From the NCBI GenBank assembly GCA_019448385.1, contig JAGTXO010000004.1, positions 1,364,001 through 1,428,000 on the forward strand: a stretch of DNA of 64,000 nucleotides, given 5' to 3'. This DNA is from Diacronema lutheri (taxonomy: Eukaryota > Haptophyta > Pavlovophyceae > Pavlovales > Pavlovaceae). Each line of letters opens with the position of its first letter. Position 1 is the stretch's first letter. The notes under the pieces were generated by a model, which was given only the letters and a program-made list of their open reading frames with translations, did no database searches and had not been told where the DNA came from. A program made the translations under genes and the position numbers. Below are positions 22,066-34,170 of the stretch, one piece after another.

Positions 22066-22469
22066 CGCGTTGGGCCGCCCGCGGAAACGGAGGTGAGCGT
22101 GTGGGAGCGGCGCGCGTCGGCGCGCGCGGCTGGCGTGCAGCACGGATAAGTCTTGTGTGGACTTCGCGGGGCGGATCCCGGTGCAGGGATTGCCGACGTA
22201 GGCCGCGAGCGCGAGCAGGGCGGGGATGAAGACGGATGATGGGGTTGGGGCCAAGGCCGCCGCACCCGCAGCTATCACGGTGGCAGCGACCGCCACGGTC
22301 AGTGCGAGGCTCGCGTGGCCGCTGCGCGGGCAGCTCGCCCGCCAGGTCCAGGAGGGCCGGCCTGCGGCCTCAGTGCCCAGCGTTGGGCATGTCAGCGTCT
22401 GCGTCTGCGGGCCCGCCACTGCGATGGCGCTTTGAGCCTGGCGCACCAAAACGCAATCGGTCCGCCGAT

Positions 22470-22470
<1 letters not shown>

Positions 22471-22500
<30 letters not shown>
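22471..22500. repeat. Poly-G tract, 30 bp
   Basis: Uninterrupted G run on the plus strand in the same LINE-like region. Confidence 0.95.
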
Positions 22501-23864
22501 CGAGGCGTGCGGGCTTGGGGTGGGCTCCGGGTGCCGGCGCTGTGCCAGCGGCGGGCTTGGTTGACGCCGTCTCGCCGGGGCCCTTGCGCCTTGCGGCGCG
22601 AGCGTCGCGGAGGGGCGTCGGCTGCGCTGGCTCCGCGTCGGCGGTGGCGTGGGGCAGGCTCTTGTGGAGGGCGGAGCGCTCGCGCACGAGTCGGTTGCCA
22701 AGGCGGGCTGTCTGCGTGCCGTTGGGCTGCGCTTGGGCAGGTAGGACCTGCGGCCTCGGGGGCGGGCGCGTTTTCGTGTTGGGCCAGGCGGCAGCGCGCA
22801 CCGGCCGTGTTCGCGGCCGGCAGGCGGACGTCCGCAGCGGGGCGGAGAATGCGGGCGAAGCGCCTGCATGAACGCGGTTCGCACCTGGCGGCCAGGCGAT
22901 CACGAACCGTTGGGTCGCCCGGCTGTTTGGTGGAGCCGAGGGCAGCAAGGATAGCAAGCTTGGCCGCCTCATCGGTGACGAGCGGCACTGTTGCCCAGCT
23001 CTGTACCTCGAAGCCCTGGATGTGCAGGCGTCGGGGAAGTTCCCGGCAGCGTCGCCTGCGTCCGTCGAGAGGCGGACCGAACTCGCGCCCGTGCCCCCGT
23101 TGGCGACACCGAGCTCTCGCTCGTTCACACCGGCCCGCCGACGCGGGCGCGTGGTGCGCGCGCGTTGGGTGCGTGTCTGCCTCGAGCAGCGTGCCCAGTC
23201 GCAGTGTGGGCGCGTGTCCGTCTGCCTCAAAACGCCACGTGGAGGGGAAGGCGCGGGGCGGGCTCGCCGAGGAGGTGCCGCCGCTCGCTGCCACCCGGCG
23301 CGGGCTCGGGGCAGCCGTCTTCGGGTGCCGCGCTCTTCGCGCCATGCACGAACGTTCCGCCGCGCTCGCAGCGCGCGAGCGCACACACAGAGCGCGCGGC
23401 GACCCCGGCGGGGGCAGTGCGTCCCGGTGGCACTCGCGGGCGCGCGCCTGGTCTGGGCGCAGCTTGGCGCGTTGCCGCCCGCGCAGCGAGCCGCCCGCGC
23501 GCCTCGCCGCGCGCGCGCTTCGTCGCACGCGTGCGCCCTGCATGCACGCGCACAGCGCGCGGCGGCTCGGCGCAGTGCAAGGCAGAGCGTGCTGCAACGG
23601 TTGCGAGGGCGCGCACGCGCGGCGCGGCGCGCCCCTGTGTGGTCGCCTGCGCGCGGCGCGTGGTCCGGACGCAGCTCGGTGGCGTGATGCCGTTCGTGCA
23701 ACACAGTGCGCGTGAGAGCCGCACGTGCACATCTGCAGTGCAACGCGGCATTGCGCGCGTTGCGTGCGCGGAGCGCGGCTGGATGTGCCTGAGGTCGCGC
23801 AGCATGCCGCGCGCCGCGCGCTGTGCGGCGCAGCGAGTCGGCCATGCCCCTGGTCCTCGTCTCC

Positions 23865-23889
23865 GGGGGGGGGGGGGGGGGGGGGGGGG
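23865..23889. repeat. Poly-G tract, 25 bp
   Basis: Uninterrupted G run followed by TTTGGTGGTGGTGG, so a strong G-quadruplex candidate on the plus strand. Confidence 0.95.
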
Positions 23890-24413
23890 TTTGGTGGTGG
23901 TGGCAACCAGGATCCGCCAGCGCGTGGTGGGCGCCGTCCAACTCCCAACCAGGATGCGCCCCGTTCTTCCCCGACACTCTCCGTCCAAACCCGCCGCCCA
24001 GCCTGCCGCCGCACCCGCCGCCAACGCCGCCGCGCACCCATCCGCCGAGCTCACCGCGCGCGCGCTCGCGCTCACGCTGCGCGACGAGGCTGCGCAGGCC
24101 GGCGCGCGGCCGTGCAGAGCAGCGCAGGCCGGCGCGCGGCCGCGCGCGCGCGCTCACGTTGCGGCCGCGCAGCGAGCTTTCGCCGCGTCGCAGCCCCTCC
24201 GAGCAGCCACGATGCACGCCCCCGGAGGACGTTGGCCGCGCTCGGAGGCCGCGCTCGGGCGCGCAAAGAGAGGCGGCGCGGGCAAACGAGTAGGCTCGGC
24301 GCGCTGGCGGGTCCTGGTTGTGGGAGAGCGGGGCATTCTCCAGGGCATCATGTAAATTCTCCCAAGTATCATCCGGGCCGCCATCCGGACACTGACGTGC
24401 CCACAGTCTGCAG

Positions 24414-27400
24414 ATGGAGGACTCCGTGAAGGACGCTTTGCCCGGCGGGCGGGGCGGCTCGGACAGTTTCTCGCTGGCCCTCAGCACCATTCTGTCGCCG
24501 GGAGATACCCACCCCCACGTGGTCCCATCCACTTGCCTCATCGCCCTGCTGCGTTACGCGGATTTCGGCACGAGCAGGGTTAGGGTGGGCGACACGGGGT
24601 GCTCGCAGCATGCGCTCAAGGTGGCGCTGCGCAACCTGGGCAAAGCATGCGCGGATGCGGACCGGTTTGGGCAGGTGCTCGTGGTCGTGCTACCGTTCTG
24701 CCTCCGCGCGTCCAGCGGCCTCGCGCACTGGACGGCGGCGTACCTGCTCCTCGCGCCGCCCGCGCAGCGCGGCGCGCCGCCCGGCGCCGCGCTCGCCCTG
24801 CTCGCCGATTCGCGCACCTTGGGCAACGGCGAATCGGCGTACGCCACGGCGGCCGGCGTGCTCATCAAGAAGCTTGCGCAGCGCATCGGCAGAACAGCGC
24901 CGCCCATCGATGCCTTCAAGGCGCCCCCGCAGAGTGGGGCCGCGTGTTGCTTCGCCGCGGCAACAGTCGCGGCCGAGGTCGCGGCGAGCGCATCGACGCT
25001 CTACGGCCGCCGCGCGAATGTCCTTGTCGAGATCAAGAAGGCTTTGGACGCGCGCCTCGCGCGCCTCACGACGGCCGCGTACGAGGAGACCCGCGCGCGC
25101 ACGCTCCGCGCCGCCATCGGCGCTCTGCTCGGCGACCGCGCCAGGCGCTTCGGCCCGTTCACCCGCGAGGCCGCGCGGCTCGCCGAGGCCGCGCGGCTCG
25201 CCGAGGCGTGCGATGCCAGTGTCGGCGGATCCGCGCCCGACGGGCTGCTGCAGGCCGTCGAGGCGGCGCTGCGCGCGCCCGACGACCGCATCGCACGCAC
25301 GGCCGCGCTCGACGCGCTCACGGGCGCTGCAGGCCGCGCGCTGTCGACGGCGGCCAGGCCGCGCGGCGCGGCGGCGCCAAGGCCGCCGTCGCGAGCGCCA
25401 CCGCCGCGTGCGCCGCAGCGGCGCGCCGCCTCGGCGTGGGGGCCCCGACCATTCAGCCTCCTCGGCGGGGGCGAGGGCGACGGGGACGATGGCGACGCCA
25501 CCACCGCTGACGACGGGGAGGGCGCGGAGGACGGGGACGACGACCTCGCGGGCGCGGCGGCTGCGGCGGTGGCGACGGGCACGGCGGCGACGAGCGCGGT
25601 GGCGGCGGGCGCGGCGCCAACCTCGCCGGCGGCGGCGGACGGCGGTGGCTCGGCGCCGCTCGAACGCCGCTGCGTCTACACTGCGCCTGATGAGGGCGAC
25701 GCGGACGCGCGCGTGTACGACGCCAAGGACCCCGAGCAGCTAAAAGCGGGTAGGGCGCGGCTGCGGGCGAACAGCGGGCGCGCGCCCGCCGTGGTCGACA
25801 CGCTTTTCGCGCACGCGACGGGCACGATCGTCACGCGGCAGCGCACGGAGGGCGTGACCGGCGCGGGCATGCACCACCTCGCCGCCCCGACGCAGGGCGC
25901 GGGGTACGGTACCGTCGTGCGGGCCGAGCTGGGCGAGCCCGGCTTCGCGGGGACGACACGGCACATGACGTCGGGCGTGGAGAACCAGCCGCGCGCGGTA
26001 CGAGCGGCCGCGCGCGCGTACGCGCACGACGGCTGGGGCGGCGTGTACAATGCGCACGAGGACTTTGCCGCCTTCGAGGGCTTGCCGCGGCTCGCCGCGC
26101 CCGAATCGCTCGCGGCCATCGCCGGCGGGTCGGCGGACGCGGTGTTCTGCTGGCGGTCCGGCCGGTCCGTCAACGGCGAGGTGACGACGGTTCACTTCAA
26201 TGGCGACCGCGCCGCCGCCATCGACCACGCGCGGGCGCTGCGCGTCAGGCCCGATTGGCGCTCGCAGCCCAGGATCTACGAGGCGGCGTGCGGCGCGGAG
26301 GGCACGGTGCTGCTCGTGTGGGTCGTGCCCGACCGTCACAAGAACCCGCGGCTGGACTGGGCGCCGATTCTCGTCGTGATCCACCTGCCCGCCGACCCCG
26401 ACTGGCTCGCGCGCGCCACGCCGGCGATCGCGAAGGCGCGGCGCGAGGTCGAGGACGGACGCGCGCGCGCGGAGGCGCGCGGCGTGCCGCAGCACCTCGC
26501 CTACACGCTGAGCCCACGCTTCCGAGGCACCGCGCCGCGCGGCGCCGCGCGCGTGCCGCCGCGCCTCGGCGCGAGCGACGCGCGCGAGGCGCGCGCGCTC
26601 GCGGCGCTCGAGTCGGCGCTCATGTTCGCGCCGGCCTGGCGGCGCGCGGTGCGCGCGGCGAGCCGCGCCCCCGGCAGTGGCGCCGCGGCCGTCGAGCGCG
26701 CGCTCGCGCGCCTGCACAACGCGCCCGAGCCCGATGACGAGAGCGCGCCCGAGTCGGCGCGCGTCGCGCCGCTCGCCGCCGCGCTCGAGCAGTCGGCGGG
26801 CTGGCCGGCGGGCACGGCGCGCATGGCGGCAAGCGTGACCAAGGGCCCCGGCGTCGGAGATGGCGCAGGTGGCGACGAAGCGATCAAGGTGGAGGAAACG
26901 GCGAAGACGAGCGGCGACGGCTGCACCGGCACGCCTCCTCTGCGCCCGGCCGCGCGCGCGGCCGGCGCGGCGGACGACGGAGGGGCGGCGGTCGTGGCGG
27001 GCGTCGAGGGCGAGCGCGACGCACTCGCCAAGACGGGTGCCGGCGGCTGCGACGACGACGCTCGCGAGCCGCTGTCGGCCGGCAAGCCCGGCGCACTCGC
27101 CGCCGCGGCGACCGTCGGGGGTTTCGGCGAGCTCGTCGGCAGCCTATGCGCGTGGCTGGCGCACGGCGCGGCTGGCGGCGCCATCGCGGCCATCTCCCCC
27201 GGGACGGCCGCGCGCGGAGCAAACGGCACGCCGCAGCGCGCCGAGCCGCCGGCCGCCGGCGATCCCGTCGCTCCGCACGCGCGCGTCGCCGCTGCGGCGC
27301 CCTTGGCGGGCAGCGCGGCGGCGCCGTCGTCGGACGCGCGCGACGCGCAGCGCGGCGTCGCGGGATTCGACGCGGCCGCGCACGCGCACGCGCGCGACGG

Positions 27401-28436
27401 CAGGCGGGCGGCACGGCGGATGCGCGAGCAAGAGGGGGCGGTGCACAGGGCCTTCCGCATGTCCCTCTGGCGCGACGCGACGTTTGCCGAGTTCGTTGAG
27501 AAGCTGCGCCCCGACGGCGGCGCGCAGCTGCTCGCGCGCGAGCCCACGCGGCGCGCGGCGGCGGTGCTGTGCGAGCTCGCGCGCGGCCGCGACGGCGCGA
27601 GCGGCGCGGCCGGGCTGCTGCACGAGATGAGAGCCGCCGATGCGCGCGCGCGCGAGGCCGCCAAAGCGGCGGCGGAGGCAGCGCGGCCTGCGCACGGGAC
27701 GCTGCGCATCGTGGCAACCGTGGCGCTGGGCGGTGCGGTCTTCGCCGGCGTGTCAGCGCTGGTCGTTGCTTGCGCGGCGCGCACGGCGACCGGTGCGCTC
27801 TTTGGGGCCCGCCGCCCGCGGGCGGCCGCGCGCGGAGCCGACGACGCGCTCGGCGCGCCGCAGCGCGCCGAGCCGCCGCCCGCCGACAAGGGCAAGCGCA
27901 GGCGCGCCAGAGCCAACGACGACCCCGTCGACGCGGCGCGCAAGGCCGTGGGCAAGGCGGAGGGCAACTGCCGCAAGGCAGCCCGCCGGCTGCACCTCGC
28001 TGCACTGGGCGAGGAGGAGGCGCAGCAGCGCGTGCTCGACGCCGAGGCGGCGGAGCAGCTGGCGCGCTCGCGCGAGCCGGCCGGCGGCTGGGTAGGCAGC
28101 GCGCGCGCGCGCGCGCGCGCGCGCCCCGCCGCGCGCGCGCCCGTCGATTGGCGTGCGCGCAGCGCAGAACGGCGCGCCAGCTCCGTCACCCGCGCGCCGC
28201 CGCGCCCGTGCCCCTCGCGCGCAGGGGCGCCCTGCGGACCTGCGGCTGCAACAGGCGCACTTTGGCATGCGCGAAGATGCCGACGCGGATGTGCGCCGCG
28301 CGCACGATGCGCTGCGCCGGGCGAGACAGGGTGTGGCGTGCGCCAAGGCCAGCGTGCGGCAGATGGAGGCGGCGTTGCTCAACGCGACGCGCTGCGCCAC
28401 CGCGGTGCTCGCGCCGCGTGGCGTGCCGGAGGGTGA
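24414..28436 (+). CDS. Ulp1/adenain-type cysteine protease ORF with C-terminal coiled coil
   Basis: A frame of 1,340 residues. Residues 85-190 show the C48/adenain catalytic order: GLAHWTAAYLLL (His105), ALLADSRTLG (Asp132) and APPQSGAACCFAAAT (Gln173, Cys179). The Gln-to-Cys distance of six is that of Ulp1. Such proteases process SUMO-like modifiers in hosts and polyproteins in viruses; many eukaryotic transposons carry them. Acidic and Ala-rich linkers follow, then a well-structured but unrecognised region (residues about 430-720; GVYNAHEDFAAFEGLPRLAA, VTTVHFNGDRAAAIDHARAL, LLVWVVPDRHKNPRLDWAPI), a helical segment (WRDATFAEFVEKLRPDGGAQ), a single membrane-like helix near 27,715 and a coiled coil. 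The Met at 24414 is the first in the frame and starts 60 residues before the first conserved strand. Confidence 0.6.
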   Translation: MEDSVKDALPGGRGGSDSFSLALSTILSPGDTHPHVVPSTCLIALLRYADFGTSRVRVGDTGCSQHALKVALRNLGKACADADRFGQVLVVVLPFCLRASSGLAHWTAAYLLLAPPAQRGAPPGAALALLADSRTLGNGESAYATAAGVLIKKLAQRIGRTAPPIDAFKAPPQSGAACCFAAATVAAEVAASASTLYGRRANVLVEIKKALDARLARLTTAAYEETRARTLRAAIGALLGDRARRFGPFTREAARLAEAARLAEACDASVGGSAPDGLLQAVEAALRAPDDRIARTAALDALTGAAGRALSTAARPRGAAAPRPPSRAPPPRAPQRRAASAWGPRPFSLLGGGEGDGDDGDATTADDGEGAEDGDDDLAGAAAAAVATGTAATSAVAAGAAPTSPAAADGGGSAPLERRCVYTAPDEGDADARVYDAKDPEQLKAGRARLRANSGRAPAVVDTLFAHATGTIVTRQRTEGVTGAGMHHLAAPTQGAGYGTVVRAELGEPGFAGTTRHMTSGVENQPRAVRAAARAYAHDGWGGVYNAHEDFAAFEGLPRLAAPESLAAIAGGSADAVFCWRSGRSVNGEVTTVHFNGDRAAAIDHARALRVRPDWRSQPRIYEAACGAEGTVLLVWVVPDRHKNPRLDWAPILVVIHLPADPDWLARATPAIAKARREVEDGRARAEARGVPQHLAYTLSPRFRGTAPRGAARVPPRLGASDAREARALAALESALMFAPAWRRAVRAASRAPGSGAAAVERALARLHNAPEPDDESAPESARVAPLAAALEQSAGWPAGTARMAASVTKGPGVGDGAGGDEAIKVEETAKTSGDGCTGTPPLRPAARAAGAADDGGAAVVAGVEGERDALAKTGAGGCDDDAREPLSAGKPGALAAAATVGGFGELVGSLCAWLAHGAAGGAIAAISPGTAARGANGTPQRAEPPAAGDPVAPHARVAAAAPLAGSAAAPSSDARDAQRGVAGFDAAAHAHARDGRRAARRMREQEGAVHRAFRMSLWRDATFAEFVEKLRPDGGAQLLAREPTRRAAAVLCELARGRDGASGAAGLLHEMRAADARAREAAKAAAEAARPAHGTLRIVATVALGGAVFAGVSALVVACAARTATGALFGARRPRAAARGADDALGAPQRAEPPPADKGKRRRARANDDPVDAARKAVGKAEGNCRKAARRLHLAALGEEEAQQRVLDAEAAEQLARSREPAGGWVGSARARARARPAARAPVDWRARSAERRASSVTRAPPRPCPSRAGAPCGPAAATGALWHARRCRRGCAPRARCAAPGETGCGVRQGQRAADGGGVAQRDALRHRGARAAWRAGG

Positions 28437-31400
28437 CGAGCAGGCCGCGGCGAGAGAGCAGGCGGCGCTGGACCGGGAGGCGCCGCCGGCCGCGCAACGC
28501 GTGGCGCCGACGGCGCGCTCGCCCTCGGAGCCGCCGTCCGAGTGGGGCCCGCCAGCGGTCGGCCGGCGCCCGACGCCGCGTGCACTGTCGCACGCCGCGG
28601 GGCGCGGGGACGACAACCCGTTTGCGCCGCTCGCAACCGTCAGCGGCGATTGGTCGCCCACGCCGAGCTCGCGCTCGCCGTCCTCGCCGCCGCGGCAGCC
28701 GCCGTCCGACCGCCGCAGCGCGCAGCGTCGCAGCGCGCGCGCGCGGCCGCCGAGGCCGACCGTTTCGCCCGAGGACGCGCTCGCAGCCGAGCGCCAGGCG
28801 CGCGCGCTGTCGGAGCAGGCGGAGCAGAGGCGCGCCAAAAAGGCCGCCGCCAAGGCCGCGCGCCGCGCCGCGCGCGCCGCCGACAAGCGGACGGCGCGCG
28901 TCGTCCACGCGTGCGTAAGCGCCGCCTTGCGGCGCGTCTGCACGAGCGTCGCCACGGGCACGCCGCTCGCCGTGCTCCGCGAGCGCGCCGAGGGGCCGCG
29001 CGCGCCGAAGGCGGCGCCCGCGCCGCCACGCCGCGCAGCGGACGGCGGCCGCGCGCTCCGCCACGCGCGTACGGCGGCCGCCGCGGCGGCGGAGCGCGAG
29101 GCGGCGGTGGCGGCCGACGCCGACGAGCGGTTCGAGCGGCAGCCCTCCGCCGCCCGGTTCGACGGCGGCGATGGCGGCGGAGGCGGCCACGTCGAGGCGA
29201 GCGCGCGACCGCGCGCCGGCGAGGCCGGCGAGGCTGGCGCGCACGGCGCGCCTGGCGCAGCGGGGACCCCGGCGGCGTCGCTCGCGTCGCGCAGCCCGTG
29301 TGATGCGCGCCGCACGGCACGCCTCCCGCACGCACGCGCCGCAGCCACCTGCGCACGCAACGGCGGCTGGGGTGGCAACGTCGGCGGCGACGTGTGCGGC
29401 GATTGTTTCGGCGGCGGCGGCGTCCGTCGCGACGCCTGCGGCGGCGGCGACGCCACCTGCGGCTGCGGCGATGGCGGCGTCGGTGCTGGCGCTGGCGAGG
29501 CCCCTGCACACGGTGCGCCGGCGCGCGCGACGGCGTCGCGCTTGCTGCGCTTGCTCGGCGCGCCACGCGCCGTGCTCGGTGCGATGGCGCACGCCGCGGT
29601 CGTGTTGGCGCGCGGCGTGGCCGCAGCCGTCGCTGGCGTGCGCGCCGCCGCGCGCGCCGTGCGGCGCGCGCGCCGCCGAGCGCCTCGCGCGCGCCGCACG
29701 GCTGCGCGGCGGGCTCGCGGCCCGCCGATGCGCGACGTCGACGGCGCCCTGCGGCCCTCGCCGTCCTGGTTGCGCACACGCCTCGTCTGCGGCCGGCGCC
29801 TCGCGCCTCTGCGCCGCGCGGGCGCGCGCCCGCCGCCCGCACACGCCGCGCCGAGTTCCCGCGCGCGCGCTGCGCAACCCGACAGCGACGCGCCGGCGTG
29901 CGCGCCGCGGCGCTCGGCGCCTGTCGGTGCGCCGCCGCGCGCGCGTGGCCTACGCGCGGCGCGCGCACGGCGCTTCCTCGACGTCGCCGGCCGCGCGGCG
30001 CGGAGCGCGCGCCTCGGCGCGCGCATCACGCGCCAGCGCACGCCGGGTTCGCCATCGGAGCCCTGCACGGCCGAGAGCGGCGACGGCGCGGGCGCCGGCG
30101 GCGTCGGCGCGGCGGCGCCTGGCGCGGCGACGATGCGCGCCACCGGCGCGCGCGCAGCGCGCGCTGCGGCGGCGGCGGTCGGTGGCGCCTCGCGTCTCGC
30201 GCGCCGCGCGATGGCAAGCGCCGCCGCCGCTGCCACCTCCATCGCCGGCGCTGCCGCCTCGACCGTCGCCGCCGCCGCCGTTGCCATCGGCGCGGCCGTC
30301 ACGTCACCGGCGTTCGCCGCGGCGCGCGGCATGGCGGCCGCATGCGTCGCTGCCTGCGCCCGCCCCACCGCCGCGCAGGCGGCCGCGTCGCGCGCGCTCG
30401 GCGCGCTCTTCGTGCTCGTCGACGCGGCCGACGCGGCGGGCGACAGCGACGCCGCGCTCGGCGCGCTCGCGGCCGCGGTCGACGCGACGGAGCTGCGCCC
30501 GCCGCCGGCCTTTTGGCGCGCGGGCCGCGCCGCGGCGTACGCACCGCGTCCGCCGCCCCTCGACTCGGCGCGGCCGCGCTACAACCGGCGCGCGCGCGCA
30601 CCTAGCCCTCCCGTCGCGGCCGCGCGGCGCAATCTCGCGCGCGCGGTGCGCGAGCTCACGCGCGCCGCGCGCGCTGAGCGCGATCGCGCGCCGGCGCCGC
30701 GCGGCGCGCGCGGCGGCGTGCTCCACGCGCTGCGCGCGTCGCTCCCCGTGCACGCGCGTGCCGCGCTCGGCACGGACGCGGAGCTGCGCGCGGACATCGC
30801 CGCGTTCGCGCGCGCGCGCCGCGAGCTGCACAGCCTCACCGACGCCGAGGTGGCGGCGCTCGCGCGCCCGGACGGGCCGCCGCTGCCCGTGCGGCTCGCG
30901 TGCACGGCGGTCGCGCGCGCGCGCGGCGTGACCGTGCTGCTCGACATCGTGCCGCGCGGCGGCGGCGCGCCCGAGCGGCTCGTGTGCCGCGCCCGTCGCC
31001 GCGGCGCCGCCACGCGCACGCCACGGCCGACAGCCGCCGTTATCGCGCGCGCGCCTTGCATAGCGGCGCGCGTTGGCCACACTGAGCCGGCGCGCGCGTG
31101 CGCGGGCGGATCGATCGGGGTCGCGCGCCTCCGTTCAGCGCGCCGCCGCTCTTGGCGTGGGGCGCGGCTCGACGTGCACACCCGCGAGCGGCTGGCCACA
31201 CCGGTGCCAGGCCACGTCGTGGCCTGCGCCGCCGCCTCGGCCATCGGCGCGTGCGTCGCTCGCGCGCGGCTTGGGCTTGCACGGCTGGCGCGCGCGTGGC
31301 CCTGCGCCTCCGCTCCACTGGCCACTGCTGCTGTCGCCTTCGCGCCTGCCGCCGACGGTGTTTTCTGCGCCCCGCTGGGCGCTCCTGCATCCGCCTTCGC

Positions 31401-32621
31401 GCCTGCCGCCGACGGTGTTTTCCCCGCCGCACTAGCCGCTGCTGCATCCGCCTTCGCGCCTGCCGCCGATTTTCCCGCCCCACTAGTTGCTCCTGCACTC
31501 GCCTCCGCGCCAGCCACCGACGGCATTTTCCCCGCCCCACTAGTCGCTTCCGCTGTCGCGTCCGCGCCTGCCGCCGCGGGCGTGTCTTCCGCCCCACCAG
31601 CCATCGCCGCCGCGCCCGCCGCCAACGTGCGCACCGCCAACGTGCCCGTTGCCAACGAGGCTACCGCCACCGAACCAGCCGCCCTTGAGCTTCCCCTCCA
31701 ACCCGCCAACTCGGCGCTGCTTGCGTGGGCGGGCGACGCGGCTGCGCGCCGGCTGGCCTCCGCCGCCGCGAGCGCCGGCCTCCCGCAGGCAGAGGTGGAG
31801 CGCATCGCCAGCGGCGACATGCTCGCCTCAACCGTCGACGCGTGCTGCGAGGTCGTGCTGCGCGTGCACGGGCAGGCCGGCGGCGGGCATGTCTGCCACG
31901 TGCCGCTCGCCGCGCAACCCGCGGTGTTCCAGGACGGCGCCGAGCGCGCCGCGCTGCTGCACCGCCTGCGCAGCGAGGCGACAACGCAGGCTGTCATCGG
32001 CGTGTGGAGCCCGTCGGACGAGCGCGGCGGCGCGGGCGGTGACGACGGCGCGCAGCTCGCCTCCGGCCATTTCACCGCGTTGCGCCTTGTGCGCGTCGCG
32101 CGCGCGGGCGAGCATCGCTACGACGCGGTGCTCGTCGACACGCTCGCGTCGCCCTGCAGGCAGGCGCTCATGCTCGCCAAGGCGATAACTGCCACGCTGC
32201 ACGCGGTGGGTCTCGACATTTCGCGCGTGCGCCGCGCGCTGCTGCTCAACGAGGCGGCGCAGCGTGGCGCGACGTGCGGCCTCGCGATAGTGGGCGCGCT
32301 CAACGACGCGCTCGCCGCGGCGGGCTGCTCGTCCGCGCCGCGCACGTTCAGCGTGGCGGACATGTACGCTGTCGGCGAGCGCCTCCGCGTCGCGCTGACC
32401 GGCGCGGCCAGCGATCGTGCGCCGGGCGGCGTCTGCGCGGTCACGAGCGCGGTGCGTGGCGGGGGCAGCCCCGATCGCGCCGAAACGCCGCCGCAGACGC
32501 GCGGCGCCAAGGCCGCCGCTGGCGTCACCGCCGCCGCCACCGCCGCCGCCGCCGCTGCTGCCGCCGCCGTGGCCGCGCCGCCACCGCCGCCACCGCCGCC
32601 GCCGGCCGGCGACGAGGACGA

Positions 32622-32669
<48 letters not shown>

Positions 32670-34170
32670 GCGCACGTTCTTGAAGCTCGCGCCCAGGGCG
32701 CGCGCGGCCGCCTCGGCGCGTGAGGCGTTGCGCGCCGCGTGTGCGCGCGCGGACGCGGCGGCGTCGTCACACGCGTCGGCGCCGCACGCGCCCGCCGGTG
32801 CGCGCCGCCGGCGGCGCGCGGGCGCAGGCGAGCTGGCGCTCGCGGCTGCGCGCGCGCTCGCCTCGACGGAGCACGGCGATTTGACGGACGACGCGCTCGA
32901 GGCCGCCATCGAGCAGGAGCTGGGCGACGAGCGCGGCCAACTGCTGCTGTGCACGCGGGGCGCAGCGGCGCAAAGGCCCGCGCTTTGCCGGCTCCTGAAG
33001 CACGCGTGCGCGTCGGCGCGCGCGGCAAAGCGCGCGCAATTCACGGTGTTCGTCGTGCGCGCGGCCACGCGCGGCGAGCGGGGGGGCGCCGCCGCGAGGC
33101 GCGTGGACTCGGTGGTCGAGCTGTCGTGCGCGCTGCACGAGAAGGCGGGCGCGCTCGGCGGCCTCCAGAGCGTCTGTGTGCGTGGCTTCGCCCTCGAGCG
33201 CCGCCGGACACTCGACGCTGGCGCCGAGGCCGGCGCGTCCGCCATCGGCCAGGACGAGCAGGTCGAGGCAGAGGCGGGCGAGGCGTGCGTCGCCGGCGTG
33301 ACGATGGCCAAGCAGCTGCGTCAGTTTGCCGAGCAAGCTGCCCGCGACGACGTGCTCTTCCACGTCGCCGTGTCCGAGGCCGACGCCCACGCCCGGCTGG
33401 CGCGCGTTGCGGGTGACGATGTCGGCGCGTACAGCGTCGTGCTCGCAGTCGCCGGGCTCGTCTGGCTGGCCAAGGCCGACGAGGTTGCGCCGGCGGCCGC
33501 CCAGCCCGCCGCCGCGCCGCCCGCCGCCTCGCCTGCTGCCGCCACGTCCGCCGACGCCGAGCGCGACGCCTCGCCTTCCGACCGCCTGCGCGCGCTGACG
33601 CTCGCCGTGCGAGTCGCGCTCGCGCGCGGCGTGCTGCGCCACCTCCTCGCCGACGCGTCGCCGGGCGCGTCCGCGACCGCTGGCGGTAGTTGCGCGACGC
33701 CCGTCGAGGCGGCCGCGTCCGCCGCCGCGCCGCCCGCCACGGGCGTCGTAACGAGTGGCGTTGCGGCGGGCGCTGTGGCGGCCGCACCGGCTGCTGCGGG
33801 CGGGGCGACGGCGGGTGCATCGCCCATCACGCGGCCGGCGAAGCGCGCGCGGCGCACGCTCACCGCCGCTCCAGCCACCTCGGCCGTTGCGGCCGCGGAG
33901 GCGCACGCGCTGGCGCACGCGGCGCGGCCGGAGCGCCTCGCGCGCGCGCCGCGCGCGCGCCGGCCGAGTACGTCTGGCTTGCCATCGCGCGCCGGATGCT
34001 GGCGGCGCGACACGCGGCGGCCGCGGGCGGCGACTTTGTCGCGTCGTGCGTCGCCGCGATGCAGGCCGAGTACGGCGACGGCTGTGCCGTCGTCGTCGGC
34101 GACGCGCCTGGTGACGCCTTGGTCGAGGCTGCGGCGGCGGCGCTGCTCGAGGGCAAGCACGCGGCGGTGA
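28153..34170 (+). CDS. Second long ORF with Ulp1-type protease and low-complexity regions
   Basis: A frame of about 2,000 residues, continuing the coiled coil of the frame before it (VRRAHDALRRARQGVACAKA), then Ala/Arg-rich sequence. A second Ulp1-type protease is recognisable at 31.9-32.4 kb: SGHFTALRLVRV (His codon at 32068), AVLVDTLASP (Asp at 32136) and AAQRGATCGLAIVGALNDAL (Gln at 32260, Cys at 32275). The helix before it (VDACCEVVLRVHGQAGG) and the TATLHAVGLDISRVRRALLL linker fit the fold. After that come Ala and Pro runs from GCC repeats (32.52-32.68 kb) and a helical segment with ALDDALEAAIEQELGDERGQ-like character. The N- and C-terminal limits are uncertain, because this frame overlaps the neighbouring frames and may be joined to them by splicing. 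The first half has few features beyond composition. Confidence 0.45.
32521..32670. repeat. GCC trinucleotide tracts (Ala and Pro runs)
   Basis: GCC/CCG runs encode an Ala tract, a Pro tract and a second Ala tract within the second long frame. They are uninterrupted for up to 15 codons and likely unstable in length. Confidence 0.9.

Larger units (their letters stand above)
21700..24000 (-). mobile_element. Possible LINE-like remnant, minus strand
   Basis: Near 21,930 the minus strand reads PWGEAFNPGPARSDCLTR then ASANLCGMVGPERKAALLAV and LVRRKYVILLLLPTRF. GEA-x-NPGP followed by SANxxG...LLxxxxxDVxLLQETR is how the AP-type endonuclease domain begins in many protist non-LTR retrotransposons. 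The catalytic QETR is altered and no reverse transcriptase follows, so at most the 5' part remains. Upstream (22,400-23,050, minus) a Pro/Ala-rich frame with VQSWATVPLVTDEAAKLAIL could be an ORF1. Four long C runs (in this sense) interrupt the area. A different gene type cannot be excluded. Confidence 0.35.

Noticed and set aside
21691-22884. Proline-rich host protein on the minus strand
   Set aside because: The proline runs come from homopolymer tracts and the only family-like segment resembles a LINE endonuclease start.
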